A stretch of DNA of 64,000 bases from Streptomyces cellostaticus (GCF_023630175.1 NZ_JALLIN010000013.1:62001-126000); one strand, 5' to 3'; counted from the first letter of the stretch, positions 1 to 8,385 are shown. Numbers and translations: made by a program. The notes: generated from the letters alone by a model not told the origin.

Positions 1-1
1 C

Positions 2-652
2 TCACAGGCGCTGCGGCTGGCCCGGCTCGGTCACCAGGTGACCGGTGTCGAGCAGGACGCGACGGTGATCGCGGCCGCGCGCCGGGCCCTGGCGGACGAG
101 CCCGAGGGCATCCGCGAGCGGGTCCGCCTGGTGCAGGGCGAGGGCCGGGACACCGGGGTGCACTTCCTGCCGGGCAGCTTCGACGTCGTACTGTGCCACG
201 GCGTACTGATGTACGTGGCGGAGCCCGACCCGCTGGTGGCCGGACTGGCCCGGATGCTCGCGCCGGGCGGGCTGCTGTCCCTGCTCGTGCGCAACGGCGA
301 CGCCCTCGCCATGCGCCCGGGCCTGACCGGCGACTGGCCGGGGGCGCTGGCCGCCTTCGGTACCACCGCCTGCCTTCCCCGCTCCCGGACGGAGTCGAAC
401 GCGGGGAACCCCCTCCGCCTCGGCCTCGGTGCGCGGGCAGACCGGCTGTCGGCCCTCACCGCGACCCTGGCCGGCATCGCCGCCCCGCTGCACGCCTGGT
501 ACGGCGTACGGGTCTTCACCGACACGGCGGTGGACGACGGGGAGATCCCGGACGACCTGCAGACCCTGCTGGCGGCCGAGGAACGGGCCGGCCGCACGGA
601 CCCCTACCGCTCGGTCGCGGCACTGCTGCATCTGTGCGGGGTGCGCGGCTAG
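2..652 (+). CDS. SAM-dependent methyltransferase, 5' end missing
   Basis: The reading frame is open from the window edge, so the start codon and the glycine-rich SAM motif I lie outside. What remains is a class I methyltransferase: the end of the first strand (HQVTGVEQDA) supplies the acidic residue that would bind the SAM ribose. FDVVLCHGVLMYV is motif IV, and LAPGGLLSLLVRNGDALAM is the post-IV region. This pattern resembles the SmtA/UbiE group. About 216 residues are visible. The substrate cannot be told from sequence. The gene ends 177 bp before the convergent small gene at 830-1042. Confidence is high for the family and low for any specific role. Confidence 0.8.
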   Translation, partial: SQALRLARLGHQVTGVEQDATVIAAARRALADEPEGIRERVRLVQGEGRDTGVHFLPGSFDVVLCHGVLMYVAEPDPLVAGLARMLAPGGLLSLLVRNGDALAMRPGLTGDWPGALAAFGTTACLPRSRTESNAGNPLRLGLGARADRLSALTATLAGIAAPLHAWYGVRVFTDTAVDDGEIPDDLQTLLAAEERAGRTDPYRSVAALLHLCGVRG

Positions 653-672
653 TGCTGTGACCGCAAGGGTTT

Positions 673-737
673 GCCGGAAGGCTCGCGGCGTCCGGTGCGG
701 TGCCTCGCGGGGCGGAGGATCCGCCTGACCTTCCGGC
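673..737. repeat. Inverted repeat / possible terminator after the methyltransferase
   Basis: GCCGGAAGG at 673-681 is matched by its exact reverse complement CCTTCCGGC at 729-737. The segment between them (CGCGGCGTCCGGTGCG and following) shares a 16-base match with the palindromic element inside the gene at 4786-6792. It lies just past the methyltransferase stop and may end its transcript. It may also be a degenerate member of the repeat family described under findings. Confidence 0.4.
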
Positions 738-829
738 GCGACGGCTCGGCGAGGACCGTGGAGGTGACGCCGGGCGAGCAGTGAGCAGTGAGGAGGGTGG
801 TGACAGGCCCCCCTCACCCACCGGCCGGT

Positions 830-1042
830 CTACGACGCCTCGGCGTGCAGGCTCATCGGGCCGTAGATCTCGCTGGTCTCCTCGAACAGGCGCACCTGGT
901 CCGCGCCGCCCTCCTGGAGCGCCTTCCAGTGCTCACCGATCCAGGACTCGGCGTCCCCCTGGGTGGTGAACTCCTCCGGCTGCACCGCGGGCTGGACCTC
1001 CGTCCCGTCGGCCTTCTCGAACCGCCACGTCCATGCCGTCAT
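830..1042 (-). CDS. Small conserved hypothetical protein (70 aa)
   Basis: The frame could extend upstream, but the ATG at 1040-1042 has a clean GAGGAGG about 5 bases before it, so I start there. The product is 70 residues, beginning MTAWTWRFEKADGTEV and rich in Trp and acidic residues. It has no signal peptide or membrane segment. The Trp-rich opening and the SWIGEHWKAL stretch suggest a small alpha/beta cytosolic protein of a kind common in Streptomyces. No function is recognised. It diverges from the cobU-like gene at 1123, and the 80 bp between them must hold both promoters. Confidence 0.65.
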   Translation of the reverse strand: MTAWTWRFEKADGTEVQPAVQPEEFTTQGDAESWIGEHWKALQEGGADQVRLFEETSEIYGPMSLHAEAS

Positions 1043-1122
1043 ATGGGCCTCCTCTGATCCAACTCTGCCCCGGAAGACTAGCCGGAAGCGCAAGACCTGC
1101 CTGGACGGGTGAAAATCGGTCC

Positions 1123-2325
1123 GTGGAAGTCACTCTGCTCGGCACCGGTGCCCCCGCGGGACTGCCCCGCCCCGACTGTCCCTGCGCCGTCTGCGCGACC
1201 GCGCTGGGGCCGGAGGCGCGGGCGGCCACCGCGCTGCTCGTGGACGGGGCCCTGCTGCTCGATCTGACGCCCGGCGCGGCGTTCGCGGCCGCGCGGTCGG
1301 GGCGTTCGCTGGGCGGAGTGCGGCAGGTGCTGCTGTCGCATCCGCACGACGGGCCGGCGGTGGAGGTTCCGGCCGGGGTGCCGCAGCCCGGCCGGGTGCC
1401 GGACGGCCGGGAGTTGGCACTGCTGACGGGGCATCGGGTGCGGGCGGTGGCGATGGACGCCGGCGGCACCGGGTACGCGGTGACCGGTCCGGACGGGCAG
1501 CGGCTGCTGTACCTGCCGCCGGGCGGGGCGCCGGCCGGCCTGGAGGAGGCGACGGCGGAGTCGTACCGGATGGTGCTCGCCGACGTCGTGGGACGCCCGG
1601 ACGCGCTGGCCCGGCTGCGGGCGGTGGGTTGCGTGGACCCGACGACGGACGTGGTCGCCGTGCACCTCGACCACGACGCACCGGGGGGCGCGGAGCTGCG
1701 GCGGCGGCTGGCGGCGGCCGGGGCGCGGGCGGTACCGGACGGTACGACGCTGAGGGTCGGCTCGTACGAGGACGTGCCGGACGTGCCGCGCCGGACCCTG
1801 GTCCTCGGCGGGGCGCGCTCGGGCAAGTCGGTGGAGGCCGAACGCCGGCTGGAGGCCTTCCCGGACGTGCTGTACGTGGCCACGGGCGGGACCCGCGGCG
1901 GGGACACCGAGTGGGCGGCGCGGGTGGCCGCGCACCGGGAGCGGCGGCCGGGGTCGTGGCGCACGGCGGAGACGACGGACCTGGTGCCGCTGCTGGCCGA
2001 GGACGGGCCGCCGGTGCTGGTCGACTGTCTGTCGCTGTGGCTGACGGACGTCATGGACTCCGTCGGGGCGTGGGACGACGCGGAGTGGGCGGGCGGCGGG
2101 GAGAAGGCGCTGCGCGCGCGGGTGCGGGAGTTGACGGCGGCGGTGCGGGGTGCCCGGCGGACCGTGGTCGCGGTGTCCAACGAGGTGGGGTCGGGGATCG
2201 TGCCCGCGACCGCCTCCGGACGGCGGTACCGGGACGAGCTGGGGCGGTTGAACGCGGCGTTCGCGGCCGAGTGCGAGCAGGTGCTGCTGGTCGTGGCGGG
2301 GCAGGCGGTGGTGCTCCGCGGTTGA
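1123..2325 (+). CDS. cobU: Bifunctional adenosylcobinamide kinase / guanylyltransferase with an N-terminal extension
   Basis: CobU phosphorylates adenosylcobinamide and then transfers GMP to it, giving AdoCbi-GDP, the substrate of CobS. The C-terminal half of this 400-residue protein is typical CobU: a P-loop GGARSGKS at residues 229-236, an AAHRERRP segment around His271 that fits the guanylylated histidine region, LVDCLSLWLTDV, and SNEVGSGIVP. CobU alone is about 180 residues. The first ~215 residues resemble a metallo-beta-lactamase fold (VTLLGTGAP opening, LLSHPHDG, VAVHLDHD), but the usual HxHxDH zinc motif is degraded. The GTG at 1123 is chosen because it begins this domain directly (VEVTLLGTG). 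cobT and cobS follow at 3.6 and 8.5 kb. Confidence 0.9.
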   Translation: MEVTLLGTGAPAGLPRPDCPCAVCATALGPEARAATALLVDGALLLDLTPGAAFAAARSGRSLGGVRQVLLSHPHDGPAVEVPAGVPQPGRVPDGRELALLTGHRVRAVAMDAGGTGYAVTGPDGQRLLYLPPGGAPAGLEEATAESYRMVLADVVGRPDALARLRAVGCVDPTTDVVAVHLDHDAPGGAELRRRLAAAGARAVPDGTTLRVGSYEDVPDVPRRTLVLGGARSGKSVEAERRLEAFPDVLYVATGGTRGGDTEWAARVAAHRERRPGSWRTAETTDLVPLLAEDGPPVLVDCLSLWLTDVMDSVGAWDDAEWAGGGEKALRARVRELTAAVRGARRTVVAVSNEVGSGIVPATASGRRYRDELGRLNAAFAAECEQVLLVVAGQAVVLRG

Positions 2326-2485
2326 GGGCGTCCGGGGCGGTACGGGGTGCGGTACGGGCGGGCCGGGGCCGACCGCGGGCGCCCGGACTCCGGGGCGGAT
2401 CGGTTCCCGGGCGCGGGCACCCGGCGGCCGGCGGTGCGGTCGCCCGCGGTTGTCCGGCCCGATGTCCCGGTGCGGGCGCGCCCGT

Positions 2486-3511
2486 TCAGGGCGGCGGCCG
2501 GCCGGCGTCGTCCTCGTTCTTGCGGGCCACGACGCGGTAGGCGTTGGAGAAGGGGGTGTGGCGGATCAGGGGGGCGAGGGTGTGGTCCAGGGCCCAGGCC
2601 AGGTCGGTCAGCGGGGCCGCCGCGGCCCGCAGGAGGGGGTGGGTGTGGGACACGGCCAGGGCGAGGGCGGCCGACAGGTCGTAGGGGGCGTGCGGGGCGC
2701 TGCGGTCGGTGACGAGGATCGTGCAGCCCTGCCGTTCCAGCTCCGCGCGGAGATTGGCCAGGGGCAGCAGGTGCAGGTGGCGGGGCTGGCCGTAGGACCA
2801 CCACCACCTGCCGAGGAGCGCGGCGAACGCGCTGCGCGGGTCGGGGACCTCGACGACGAGGTGGCCGCCGGGGCGCAGGACCGTGAGGGCGGCGCGGAGT
2901 TCGGCACGGGGCTCCGGGGCGTGCTGCAGGTGGTGGAACATGCTGACCACGTCGTAGCGGGCGCGCAGGCGGGCGGCCGTGCCGGGGGTGCTCAGGTAGC
3001 CGCGGTGGGCCTCCTCGACGCGGCCGTCCAGCAGGGCCTGCTCGACGCGGGCCGTGGGGTCCAGGCCGTCGAAGCTGGTGTACGGGAAGAACTCCTTCGC
3101 CGCCTCGGGGAAGCCGGCGTACCCCGTGCCCACGTCCAGCCAGCTCTCCGGTTCGGGCAGCGCCGACAGGGCGTGGGCGGCGGCGCGCCGGCGGCGGCGG
3201 ACCGTGCGGGCGGAGCGGAGGCGCTCGGCGAACTCCTCCAGCCGCCTCTCGTAGAAGTCCCGGTGGTAGAAGGCGAATCCCTCGGCGGTGAGCCGGGGGT
3301 TCTGGAAGACGTGCGCGCACTCGCCGCACACGTCGAGGGCGTGGGTGCCCGGCCGCTGCCGCAGCGGGTCGGGGGCGCGCAGCCGGGTCCGCAGGCACCC
3401 GGAACCGCACCAGGGGCAGTCCGCGCGGCGCGGTTCCAGGAAGGGGTCGTGGGGCTCGGTGATCTGCGTGGTGGCGAGCGAGGGCTGCATGGACGGCTCC
3501 CAGTGCGACAT
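2486..3511 (-). CDS. Class I SAM-dependent methyltransferase with N-terminal zinc-ribbon-like cysteines
   Basis: This 341-residue protein begins with four cysteines in two pairs (CPWCGSGC near residue 33, then CGECAHVF near 83), the arrangement used to hold a structural zinc. The methyltransferase domain follows: WLDVGTGYAGFPEAAKEFFP is motif I, DVVSMFHHLQHAPEP is motif IV and LRPGGHLVVEVPDP is the post-IV strand. The layout matches the Methyltransf_23 class that carries a zinc-binding head, seen in sugar and small-molecule methyltransferases. A second start 7 codons later (3490) is possible. It converges on cobU and diverges from cobT, and nothing in the sequence ties it to cobalamin synthesis. 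Confidence 0.8.
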   Translation of the reverse strand: MSHWEPSMQPSLATTQITEPHDPFLEPRRADCPWCGSGCLRTRLRAPDPLRQRPGTHALDVCGECAHVFQNPRLTAEGFAFYHRDFYERRLEEFAERLRSARTVRRRRRAAAHALSALPEPESWLDVGTGYAGFPEAAKEFFPYTSFDGLDPTARVEQALLDGRVEEAHRGYLSTPGTAARLRARYDVVSMFHHLQHAPEPRAELRAALTVLRPGGHLVVEVPDPRSAFAALLGRWWWSYGQPRHLHLLPLANLRAELERQGCTILVTDRSAPHAPYDLSAALALAVSHTHPLLRAAAAPLTDLAWALDHTLAPLIRHTPFSNAYRVVARKNEDDAGRPPP

Positions 3512-3623
3512 TCCGCGTCAAAACGGAACGTATGGGATACCCATCCCGGGCGCAAAGACGTCGTCGGCGCGGGGTGGCGACGTGGCGCCGGAACGCTCGT
3601 GCGCTGCCGGTACTGTTCGGCGA

Positions 3624-4730
3624 ATGAGCAGCCTTGAACTGGACGACTTCACCGATCTGATCGAGCGGCCGGACGGGGGCGTCCGCCGTGACGCCGAGGC
3701 CCGGCGCGAGCTCCGGATCGTGCCGCCCGGGTCGCTCGGGCGGCTGGACGAGCTGGGCGAGTGGCTGTCCGCCGCGCAGGGCGCCGTGCCGGTGAGGCCG
3801 GTCGAACGGCCGCGCGTGGTGCTCTTCGCCGGCGATCACGGCGTCGCGGAACTCGGCGTCTCCGCGCGGCCGGCGGGCGGCGCCGAGCGGCTGGTGCGGG
3901 CGGTGCTCGAGGGCGGCAGCCCGGTGGCGGTGCTCGCCCGCCGGCTGGACGTCCCCGTACGGGTGGTGGACATGGCTCTGGACTGCCCGCCGGAGGCCTT
4001 CCCGCAGGACGTCGTGCGGCACCGGGTGCGGCGCGGCAGCGGACGTATCGACATCGAGGACGCGCTCACCGCGGACGAGGCCGAGGCGGCGTTCCGGGCC
4101 GGCGTGGCGGTCGCCGACGAGGAGGCCGACTCGGGGACGGACCTGGTGGTGCTCGGCGACGTGAGCGTGGGCGGGACCACGGCCGCGGCGGTACTGATCG
4201 CGGCACTGTGCGGGACCGACGCCTCCGTGGTGACCGGGCGGGGCGGGCTGCCGATCGACGACCTGGTGTGGATGCGCAAGTGCGCGGCGATCCGGGACGC
4301 GCTGCGGCGGGCACGGCCGGTCCTCGGGGACCAGTTGCAGCTCCTCGCGGCCGTGGGCGGAGCCGACCTGGCCGCGATGACCGGGTTCCTGCTCCAGTGC
4401 GCCGTGCGCAAGCTGCCGGTGATCCTGGACGGCGTGGTGTCCGCCGCGTGCGCGCTGGTCGCCCAGCGGGTGGCGTTCCGGGCGCCGGACTGGTGGCTGG
4501 CCGGGCACGACAGCGGGGAGCCGGGGCAGGCCAAGGCGCTGGACCGGATGGCACTGGAGCCACTGCTGGAGCAGGGTGTGAAGGTCGGCGAGGGCGTGGG
4601 GGCGCTGCTGTCACTGCCGCTCGTCCGCGCGGCCGCCGCGCTGGCCGCGGAACTGCCCGAGAAGCCGGAACCGGGGACGGACCAGAAGGCCGGGCCGGAG
4701 AGGGACCGGGAGCCGGGGCCGAAGGAGTAG
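3624..4730 (+). CDS. cobT: Nicotinate-nucleotide--dimethylbenzimidazole phosphoribosyltransferase
   Basis: CobT makes alpha-ribazole phosphate from dimethylbenzimidazole and nicotinate mononucleotide, providing the lower ligand of cobalamin. The 368-residue product is the usual family length. Visible signatures are PPGSLGRLDELGEWL near the start, VVLFAGDHGVAELGVSARP, the glycine-rich LGDVSVGGTTAAA, and KVGEGVGALLSLPL near the end, whose Glu323 matches the family's catalytic glutamate. The last ~25 residues are a charged Pro/Glu/Lys tail outside the fold. The frame is open further upstream, but ATG 3624 gives the natural N-terminus MSSLELDDF. It works with CobU and CobS, both in this window. 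Confidence 0.95.
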   Translation: MSSLELDDFTDLIERPDGGVRRDAEARRELRIVPPGSLGRLDELGEWLSAAQGAVPVRPVERPRVVLFAGDHGVAELGVSARPAGGAERLVRAVLEGGSPVAVLARRLDVPVRVVDMALDCPPEAFPQDVVRHRVRRGSGRIDIEDALTADEAEAAFRAGVAVADEEADSGTDLVVLGDVSVGGTTAAAVLIAALCGTDASVVTGRGGLPIDDLVWMRKCAAIRDALRRARPVLGDQLQLLAAVGGADLAAMTGFLLQCAVRKLPVILDGVVSAACALVAQRVAFRAPDWWLAGHDSGEPGQAKALDRMALEPLLEQGVKVGEGVGALLSLPLVRAAAALAAELPEKPEPGTDQKAGPERDREPGPKE

Positions 4731-4785
4731 CCGGTCGCGATCGGCTGCACGGTTCACGGCAAGGGCACACATATGATCCCCTTTC

Positions 4786-6792
4786 ATGGGAGATGCCCGA
4801 AATGACGTGGACCAGCAGGCCGGACCGGAGCGGCGGTCCGGCGGTGCCTCCCGTCGGGCCGCCGCGTTCGCCGTCTGGTATCTGCGGGCCGTCGCCTTCG
4901 TCAACTTCCTGAGCGCGGTGTGGGTTTCGCTGGGGCAGGACGTGCGCCGGCACAACCAGGAGAACCTCTTCACGCCGTATCTGCTCACCGCCGGCTTCGC
5001 CTCGGGTGTGTTCACCACCTTCCTGGCGATCACCATGCGGCGCCGCAAGCGGGCCGCATGGATCCTGAACCTGGTGCTGAGCGGGTCGTTCCTCGCCCTG
5101 TTCGCCTTCGCCATGGCGTTCCCGGAGATCCGCCAGTACGCGCAGAACTGGATCTCCCTGGCGCTCACGGCCCTCTTCACCGGGGCGCTGCTGGCCGGCC
5201 GGCGGGAGTTCTACGCCAAGGGCGACCGCTCGAACCCGCGGCTGGCCGCGACCGTGGCGGTGGGCGGCGGCCTGCTGGCCTCGCTGCTGGCCGGGGTGCT
5301 GGTCACGGTCACCAACCAGGCTCCCGACGCGGCCCGTTCGACGTTCCCGGGGCGCTGGCTCTACGGCACGCTGCGGCTGGTCTCGGTGGCCGCCGACGAG
5401 AGCCGCTTCCCCGGGATCGCCCCGCCCAACTGGGCCAACGTGGCCGTCAACGTGCTCAGCACGGCGCTCGTCCTCGCCGTGTTCTACGCCGCCTTCCGCT
5501 CCCGGCGCGCCGTGGACCCGCTCACCGGGGACGACGAGAAGCGGCTGCGGGCCCTGCTGGAGCGGCACGGGGAGCGCGACTCGCTCGGCTACTTCGCGCT
5601 GCGCCGGGAGAAGAGCGTGGTGTGGTCGCCCACCGGCAAGGCGGCCGTGGCCTATCGCGTCGTCGGCGGGGTCAGCCTCGCCTCCGGCGATCCGCTCGGC
5701 GACCCGGAGGCCTGGCCCGGGGCCATCGCGCCGTGGCTGACCGAGGCGCGGGCGCACGGCTGGATCCCGGCCGTGATGGGAGCGAGCGAGGAGGCGGGGA
5801 CGGTCTACGCCCGGCACGGCCTGGACGCGCTGGAACTCGGCGACGAGGCGATCGTGGAGGTCGCCGAGTTCACCCTCGAGGGGCGGGCGATGCGGACCGT
5901 CCGGCAGGCGCACAACCGGGTGCGGCGGGCCGGGTACCGGGTACGGATCCGGCGGCACGAGGACATCCCGGCGGCGGAGATGGCCTACCTGGTGGAGCGC
6001 GCCGACGACTGGCGGGACGGGGCCACCGAGCGCGGCTTCAGCATGGCACTGGGACGGCTGGCGGACCCCGCGGACGGCCGGTGCGTGATGCTGGAGTGCA
6101 CGGACGCCGAGGGCGGGCTGCGGGCGCTGCTCTCCTTCGTGCCCTGGGGGCCGCACGGGCTGTCCCTGGACCTGATGCGGCGGGACCGGGACTCCGAGAA
6201 CGGGCTGATGGAGTTCATGGTCATCGAGCTGCTGCGGCGGTCCCGGGAGATCGGGATCACACAGGTCTCGCTGAACTTCGCGATGTTCCGCTCGGTCTTC
6301 GAACGTGGCGCGCGCCTCGGTGCCGGTCCGGTGCTGAGGCTGTGGCGGTCGCTGCTCAGCTTCTTCTCCCGCTGGTGGCAGATCGAGTCGCTGTACCGCG
6401 CCAACGCCAAGTACCGGCCCATCTGGGAACCGCGGTTCCTGCTCTTCGAGAAGAGCGCGGACCTGCTGCGCATCGGCCTCGCGTCGGCGCGGGCGGAGGG
6501 GTTCCTGGGGGGCCTGTCGCCGGATTCCGGCCGTCCGCCCGCGGGGCGGGCAGCGCGGCGTCCGGTGCGTGCCCTCGCCCGGCGCCGCAGCGCCCCCGTG
6601 GCGGGCGGAGCCAACCGGGCGGTCCGGCGACGCGGCACGGCGGTCCACCCGCACGAGCGGGGCCGAGCGTGGAGCGGTGCGTGCCGGACGCCGCTCGGCG
6701 GACGGGAGCCCGGCGACGGGCCCCGTGCCGCCGGGACCGCCGAAGTGGCCGCACCGCCGGCCCCCGAGGACGCACGGATGAGGAACGCCTGA
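4786..6792 (+). CDS. DUF2156 / phosphatidylglycerol lysyltransferase-domain membrane protein
   Basis: The protein is 668 residues as read. Residues ~20-225 contain several hydrophobic segments (AVWYLRAVAFVNFLSAVW, LTAGFASGVFTTFLAITM, LNLVLSGSFLALFAFAMAF and more). Residues ~245-560 form the DUF2156 domain found in MprF-type aminoacyl-phosphatidylglycerol synthases (GYFALRREKSVVWSPTGKAA, FSMALGRL, ISQVSLNFAMFRSVFERG-like end). Aminoacylation of membrane lipid is therefore plausible but unproven. The last ~95 residues are Arg/Pro/Ala-rich with no recognisable fold, and their DNA is a long palindrome (6516-6717). No convincing ribosome binding site precedes ATG 4786; GTG 4807 is an alternative. 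The stop overlaps a 14-bp tandem duplication leading into the next gene. Confidence 0.8.
   Translation: MGDARNDVDQQAGPERRSGGASRRAAAFAVWYLRAVAFVNFLSAVWVSLGQDVRRHNQENLFTPYLLTAGFASGVFTTFLAITMRRRKRAAWILNLVLSGSFLALFAFAMAFPEIRQYAQNWISLALTALFTGALLAGRREFYAKGDRSNPRLAATVAVGGGLLASLLAGVLVTVTNQAPDAARSTFPGRWLYGTLRLVSVAADESRFPGIAPPNWANVAVNVLSTALVLAVFYAAFRSRRAVDPLTGDDEKRLRALLERHGERDSLGYFALRREKSVVWSPTGKAAVAYRVVGGVSLASGDPLGDPEAWPGAIAPWLTEARAHGWIPAVMGASEEAGTVYARHGLDALELGDEAIVEVAEFTLEGRAMRTVRQAHNRVRRAGYRVRIRRHEDIPAAEMAYLVERADDWRDGATERGFSMALGRLADPADGRCVMLECTDAEGGLRALLSFVPWGPHGLSLDLMRRDRDSENGLMEFMVIELLRRSREIGITQVSLNFAMFRSVFERGARLGAGPVLRLWRSLLSFFSRWWQIESLYRANAKYRPIWEPRFLLFEKSADLLRIGLASARAEGFLGGLSPDSGRPPAGRAARRPVRALARRRSAPVAGGANRAVRRRGTAVHPHERGRAWSGACRTPLGGREPGDGPRAAGTAEVAAPPAPEDARMRNA
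6516..6717. repeat. Long nested palindrome inside the 3' end of the DUF2156 gene
   Basis: Three arms pair in order: GTCGCCGG 6516-6523 with CCGGCGAC 6710-6717, CCGTCCGCC 6531-6539 with GGCGGACGG 6697-6705, and GCGGCGTCCGG 6555-6565 with CCGGACGCCGC 6684-6694. The enclosed span is about 200 bp. It shares a 16-base core (CGCGGCGTCCGGTGCG) with the intergenic repeat at 673-737. It looks like an intergenic repeat element now read as coding sequence. Confidence 0.6.
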
Positions 6793-6805
6793 TGAGGAAC
6801 GCCTG
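6778..6805 (+). repeat. Perfect 14-bp tandem duplication carrying RBS and start codon
   Basis: ATGAGGAACGCCTG occurs at 6778-6791 and again at 6792-6805, immediately followed by the ATG (6806) of the next gene. Each copy contains a GAGGA ribosome binding site 7 bases before an ATG. The first copy supplies the last residues and stop of the upstream gene. Confidence 0.8.
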
Positions 6806-7519
6806 ATGGAGAGGCTCGCCCGCTGGGCTCGCGCCGAGTGGGGGCCGCTGTACGTCGCCGTGCGCGACCGGCTGCGCGAACGGCGGCTGCGGGCGGCGCC
6901 GATGAGCGTGGGGGCGGTGTGCCTGACCGCGCTGCTGCAGTACGCGCAGAACCAGCCGTGGGGCTACGCGTTCGTGCAGGACGTGGGCGCGGTGCGGGCG
7001 CAGGACCCGTTGTGGCAGGCGCTGTCCCGCACGCCGCTGTCGCTGTTCGTGCCGGCGCTCGACCTGCCCGTGTGGGGGGCGCTCGCGCAGATCCTGTTCG
7101 TGTTCGGGGTCGCCGAGATCTGTCTGGGCCGGCGGCGCACGCTGGCGGTCGCGTACGTCGCCACGCTTGCCGGGACCCTGTACGCGCGGGTCGGCATCGC
7201 CCTCGGCCCGCACGCCCCGTTCGGTCTGCCCGCCTCGGACGCGGGGGTGGTGGACACCGGCCCGTCGGCGGCCGTGGTCGGCCTCGCCGTGTACGTGGCC
7301 TGGCGCTACGGAGCCCATGCCACGGTGGGCGCGGTGACCGCGGCGATGGTGGTGGAGGTGCTGCTCAAGGAGAACCTGGCCGGCAAGGAGCACCTGGCCG
7401 CCCTGATGGGCGTCGGTGTCCTCTGCCTGGCCGCGGCCCTGCGCCACCGCCACACCCACCGCCCCGTCCCCGCCGCACCCCCCGAGCCCGCCACCGCCCC
7501 ACCCCCGGTCCGCCCCTGA
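6806..7519 (+). CDS. Rhomboid-like multi-pass membrane protein
   Basis: The protein is 237 residues with about five to six hydrophobic segments, for example MSVGAVCLTALLQYAQN near residue 33, GALAQILFVFGVAEICLG, LAVAYVATLAGTLYARVGIA and AALMGVGVLCLAAALRHR. DTGPSAAVVGLAVYVAWRYGA carries the GPSA motif that in rhomboid proteases holds the catalytic serine region (GxSx). It resembles the actinobacterial rhomboid-like family. The second catalytic residue, a His in a late helix, is not obvious (KEHLAALMG holds a candidate). Whether it is an active protease is open. The tail is Pro/Ala-rich. It starts 13 bases after the stop of the DUF2156 gene and is surely cotranscribed with it. Confidence 0.7.
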   Translation: MERLARWARAEWGPLYVAVRDRLRERRLRAAPMSVGAVCLTALLQYAQNQPWGYAFVQDVGAVRAQDPLWQALSRTPLSLFVPALDLPVWGALAQILFVFGVAEICLGRRRTLAVAYVATLAGTLYARVGIALGPHAPFGLPASDAGVVDTGPSAAVVGLAVYVAWRYGAHATVGAVTAAMVVEVLLKENLAGKEHLAALMGVGVLCLAAALRHRHTHRPVPAAPPEPATAPPPVRP

Positions 7520-7579
7520 GACCCCGCCCCGGGCACCGGGGCACGGACGCGCCCGGGCGGCCCGGCGGAGGAACACGGC

Positions 7580-7612
7580 CGCCGGGCGGCGCCGAGGCGG
7601 TGCCGCCCGGCG
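7580..7612. terminator. GC-rich hairpin between convergent genes
   Basis: CGCCGGGCGGCGCC at 7580-7593 pairs with GGTGCCGCCCGGCG at 7599-7612 with one mismatch. It lies between the convergent stops at 7519 and 7621 and could serve both strands. Confidence 0.6.
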
Positions 7613-7620
7613 CCGAGCGC

Positions 7621-8385
7621 TCATGGGGGGCCCGGCAGACGGGTCGGGCGGGAGTCGGGTTTGCCGCCGATCCAGTCCTGGACGGCGCGGCGGGGGCCGG
7701 ACCAGCGGCGGTCGTGGCGGTAGGCGCGCAGGGCGGCCCGGGCGCGGGCGCGGGGACGGCCGCCGTAGAAGCGGCGGGCCCACAGGGAGCCGGGGCGGGC
7801 CAGCCGGACCGCGCCGACGAGCGCGACCAGCGGCACGACGGCGCCGAAGACCGCGGTGCGGGCCTTGCCCTTGCTCAGGGCGACCAGCGCGAAGAGGAAG
7901 TTCATCGCGATGGTGGCGACGGCACTGCCCCGGTCGTGCAGTTCCTGCTGCGAGAGGTCGTTGACGCCGAACGGCACGAAGCCGGCGAGCAGCAGGCCCA
8001 CCAGGGCCGCGGTGAGGACGACGGCCTCGACGCTCTTGCGGCCCTCCGCGGTCCAGTAGACGTCGTCGAGGTGCAGGATCAGCGCGAACTCGTCCAGCAC
8101 CAGGCCCGCGCCCATCCCGAAGACCACGGCCGACAGGGCGGCGCCGGCGCCGGTGCGGTCGCTGGCCACCGCGCCGAACCCGCCGACGACGGTGAGCACC
8201 ACTCCGGGGACCACGTGGTGGATGTGCAGTCCGCCCGCCTTGACGTTCCCGAACGGCCCCTTGCCGGCCCGGATCAGCCGGGTGATGACCCGGGTCACGG
8301 CGAAGGTCACCACGAAGGCGGCGAGGGCGAGCAGCAGCGGGAACTTGCCCGGCTCCAGAATGTTCCGCTCCCACCAGTGCCCCAT
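7621..8385 (-). CDS. Conserved actinobacterial integral membrane protein with His-rich motif
   Basis: The 254-residue protein has about six membrane segments (PLLLALAAFVVTFAVTRVI, HHVVPGVVLTVVGGFGAVA, AALSAVVFGMGAGLVLDEFA, AVVLTAALVGLLLAGFVPF, IAMNFLFALVAL, VFGAVVPLVALVGAVRLA). Polar residues sit in conserved-looking places: GGLHIHHVVPG near residue 52 and LDEFALILHLDDVYW near residue 95. Buried His and Asp residues of this kind suggest metal binding or proton/ion handling, but I do not recognise a named function. The C-terminal ~50 residues are basic and cytosolic. It converges on the rhomboid-like gene and diverges from cobS. Confidence 0.7.
   Translation of the reverse strand: MGHWWERNILEPGKFPLLLALAAFVVTFAVTRVITRLIRAGKGPFGNVKAGGLHIHHVVPGVVLTVVGGFGAVASDRTGAGAALSAVVFGMGAGLVLDEFALILHLDDVYWTAEGRKSVEAVVLTAALVGLLLAGFVPFGVNDLSQQELHDRGSAVATIAMNFLFALVALSKGKARTAVFGAVVPLVALVGAVRLARPGSLWARRFYGGRPRARARAALRAYRHDRRWSGPRRAVQDWIGGKPDSRPTRLPGPP

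Noticed and set aside
933..4508. Long minus-strand frame of 1191 codons across cobU and cobT
   Set aside because: It runs over three convincing genes, has Arg/Pro/His-rich low-complexity translation and lacks any family motif.
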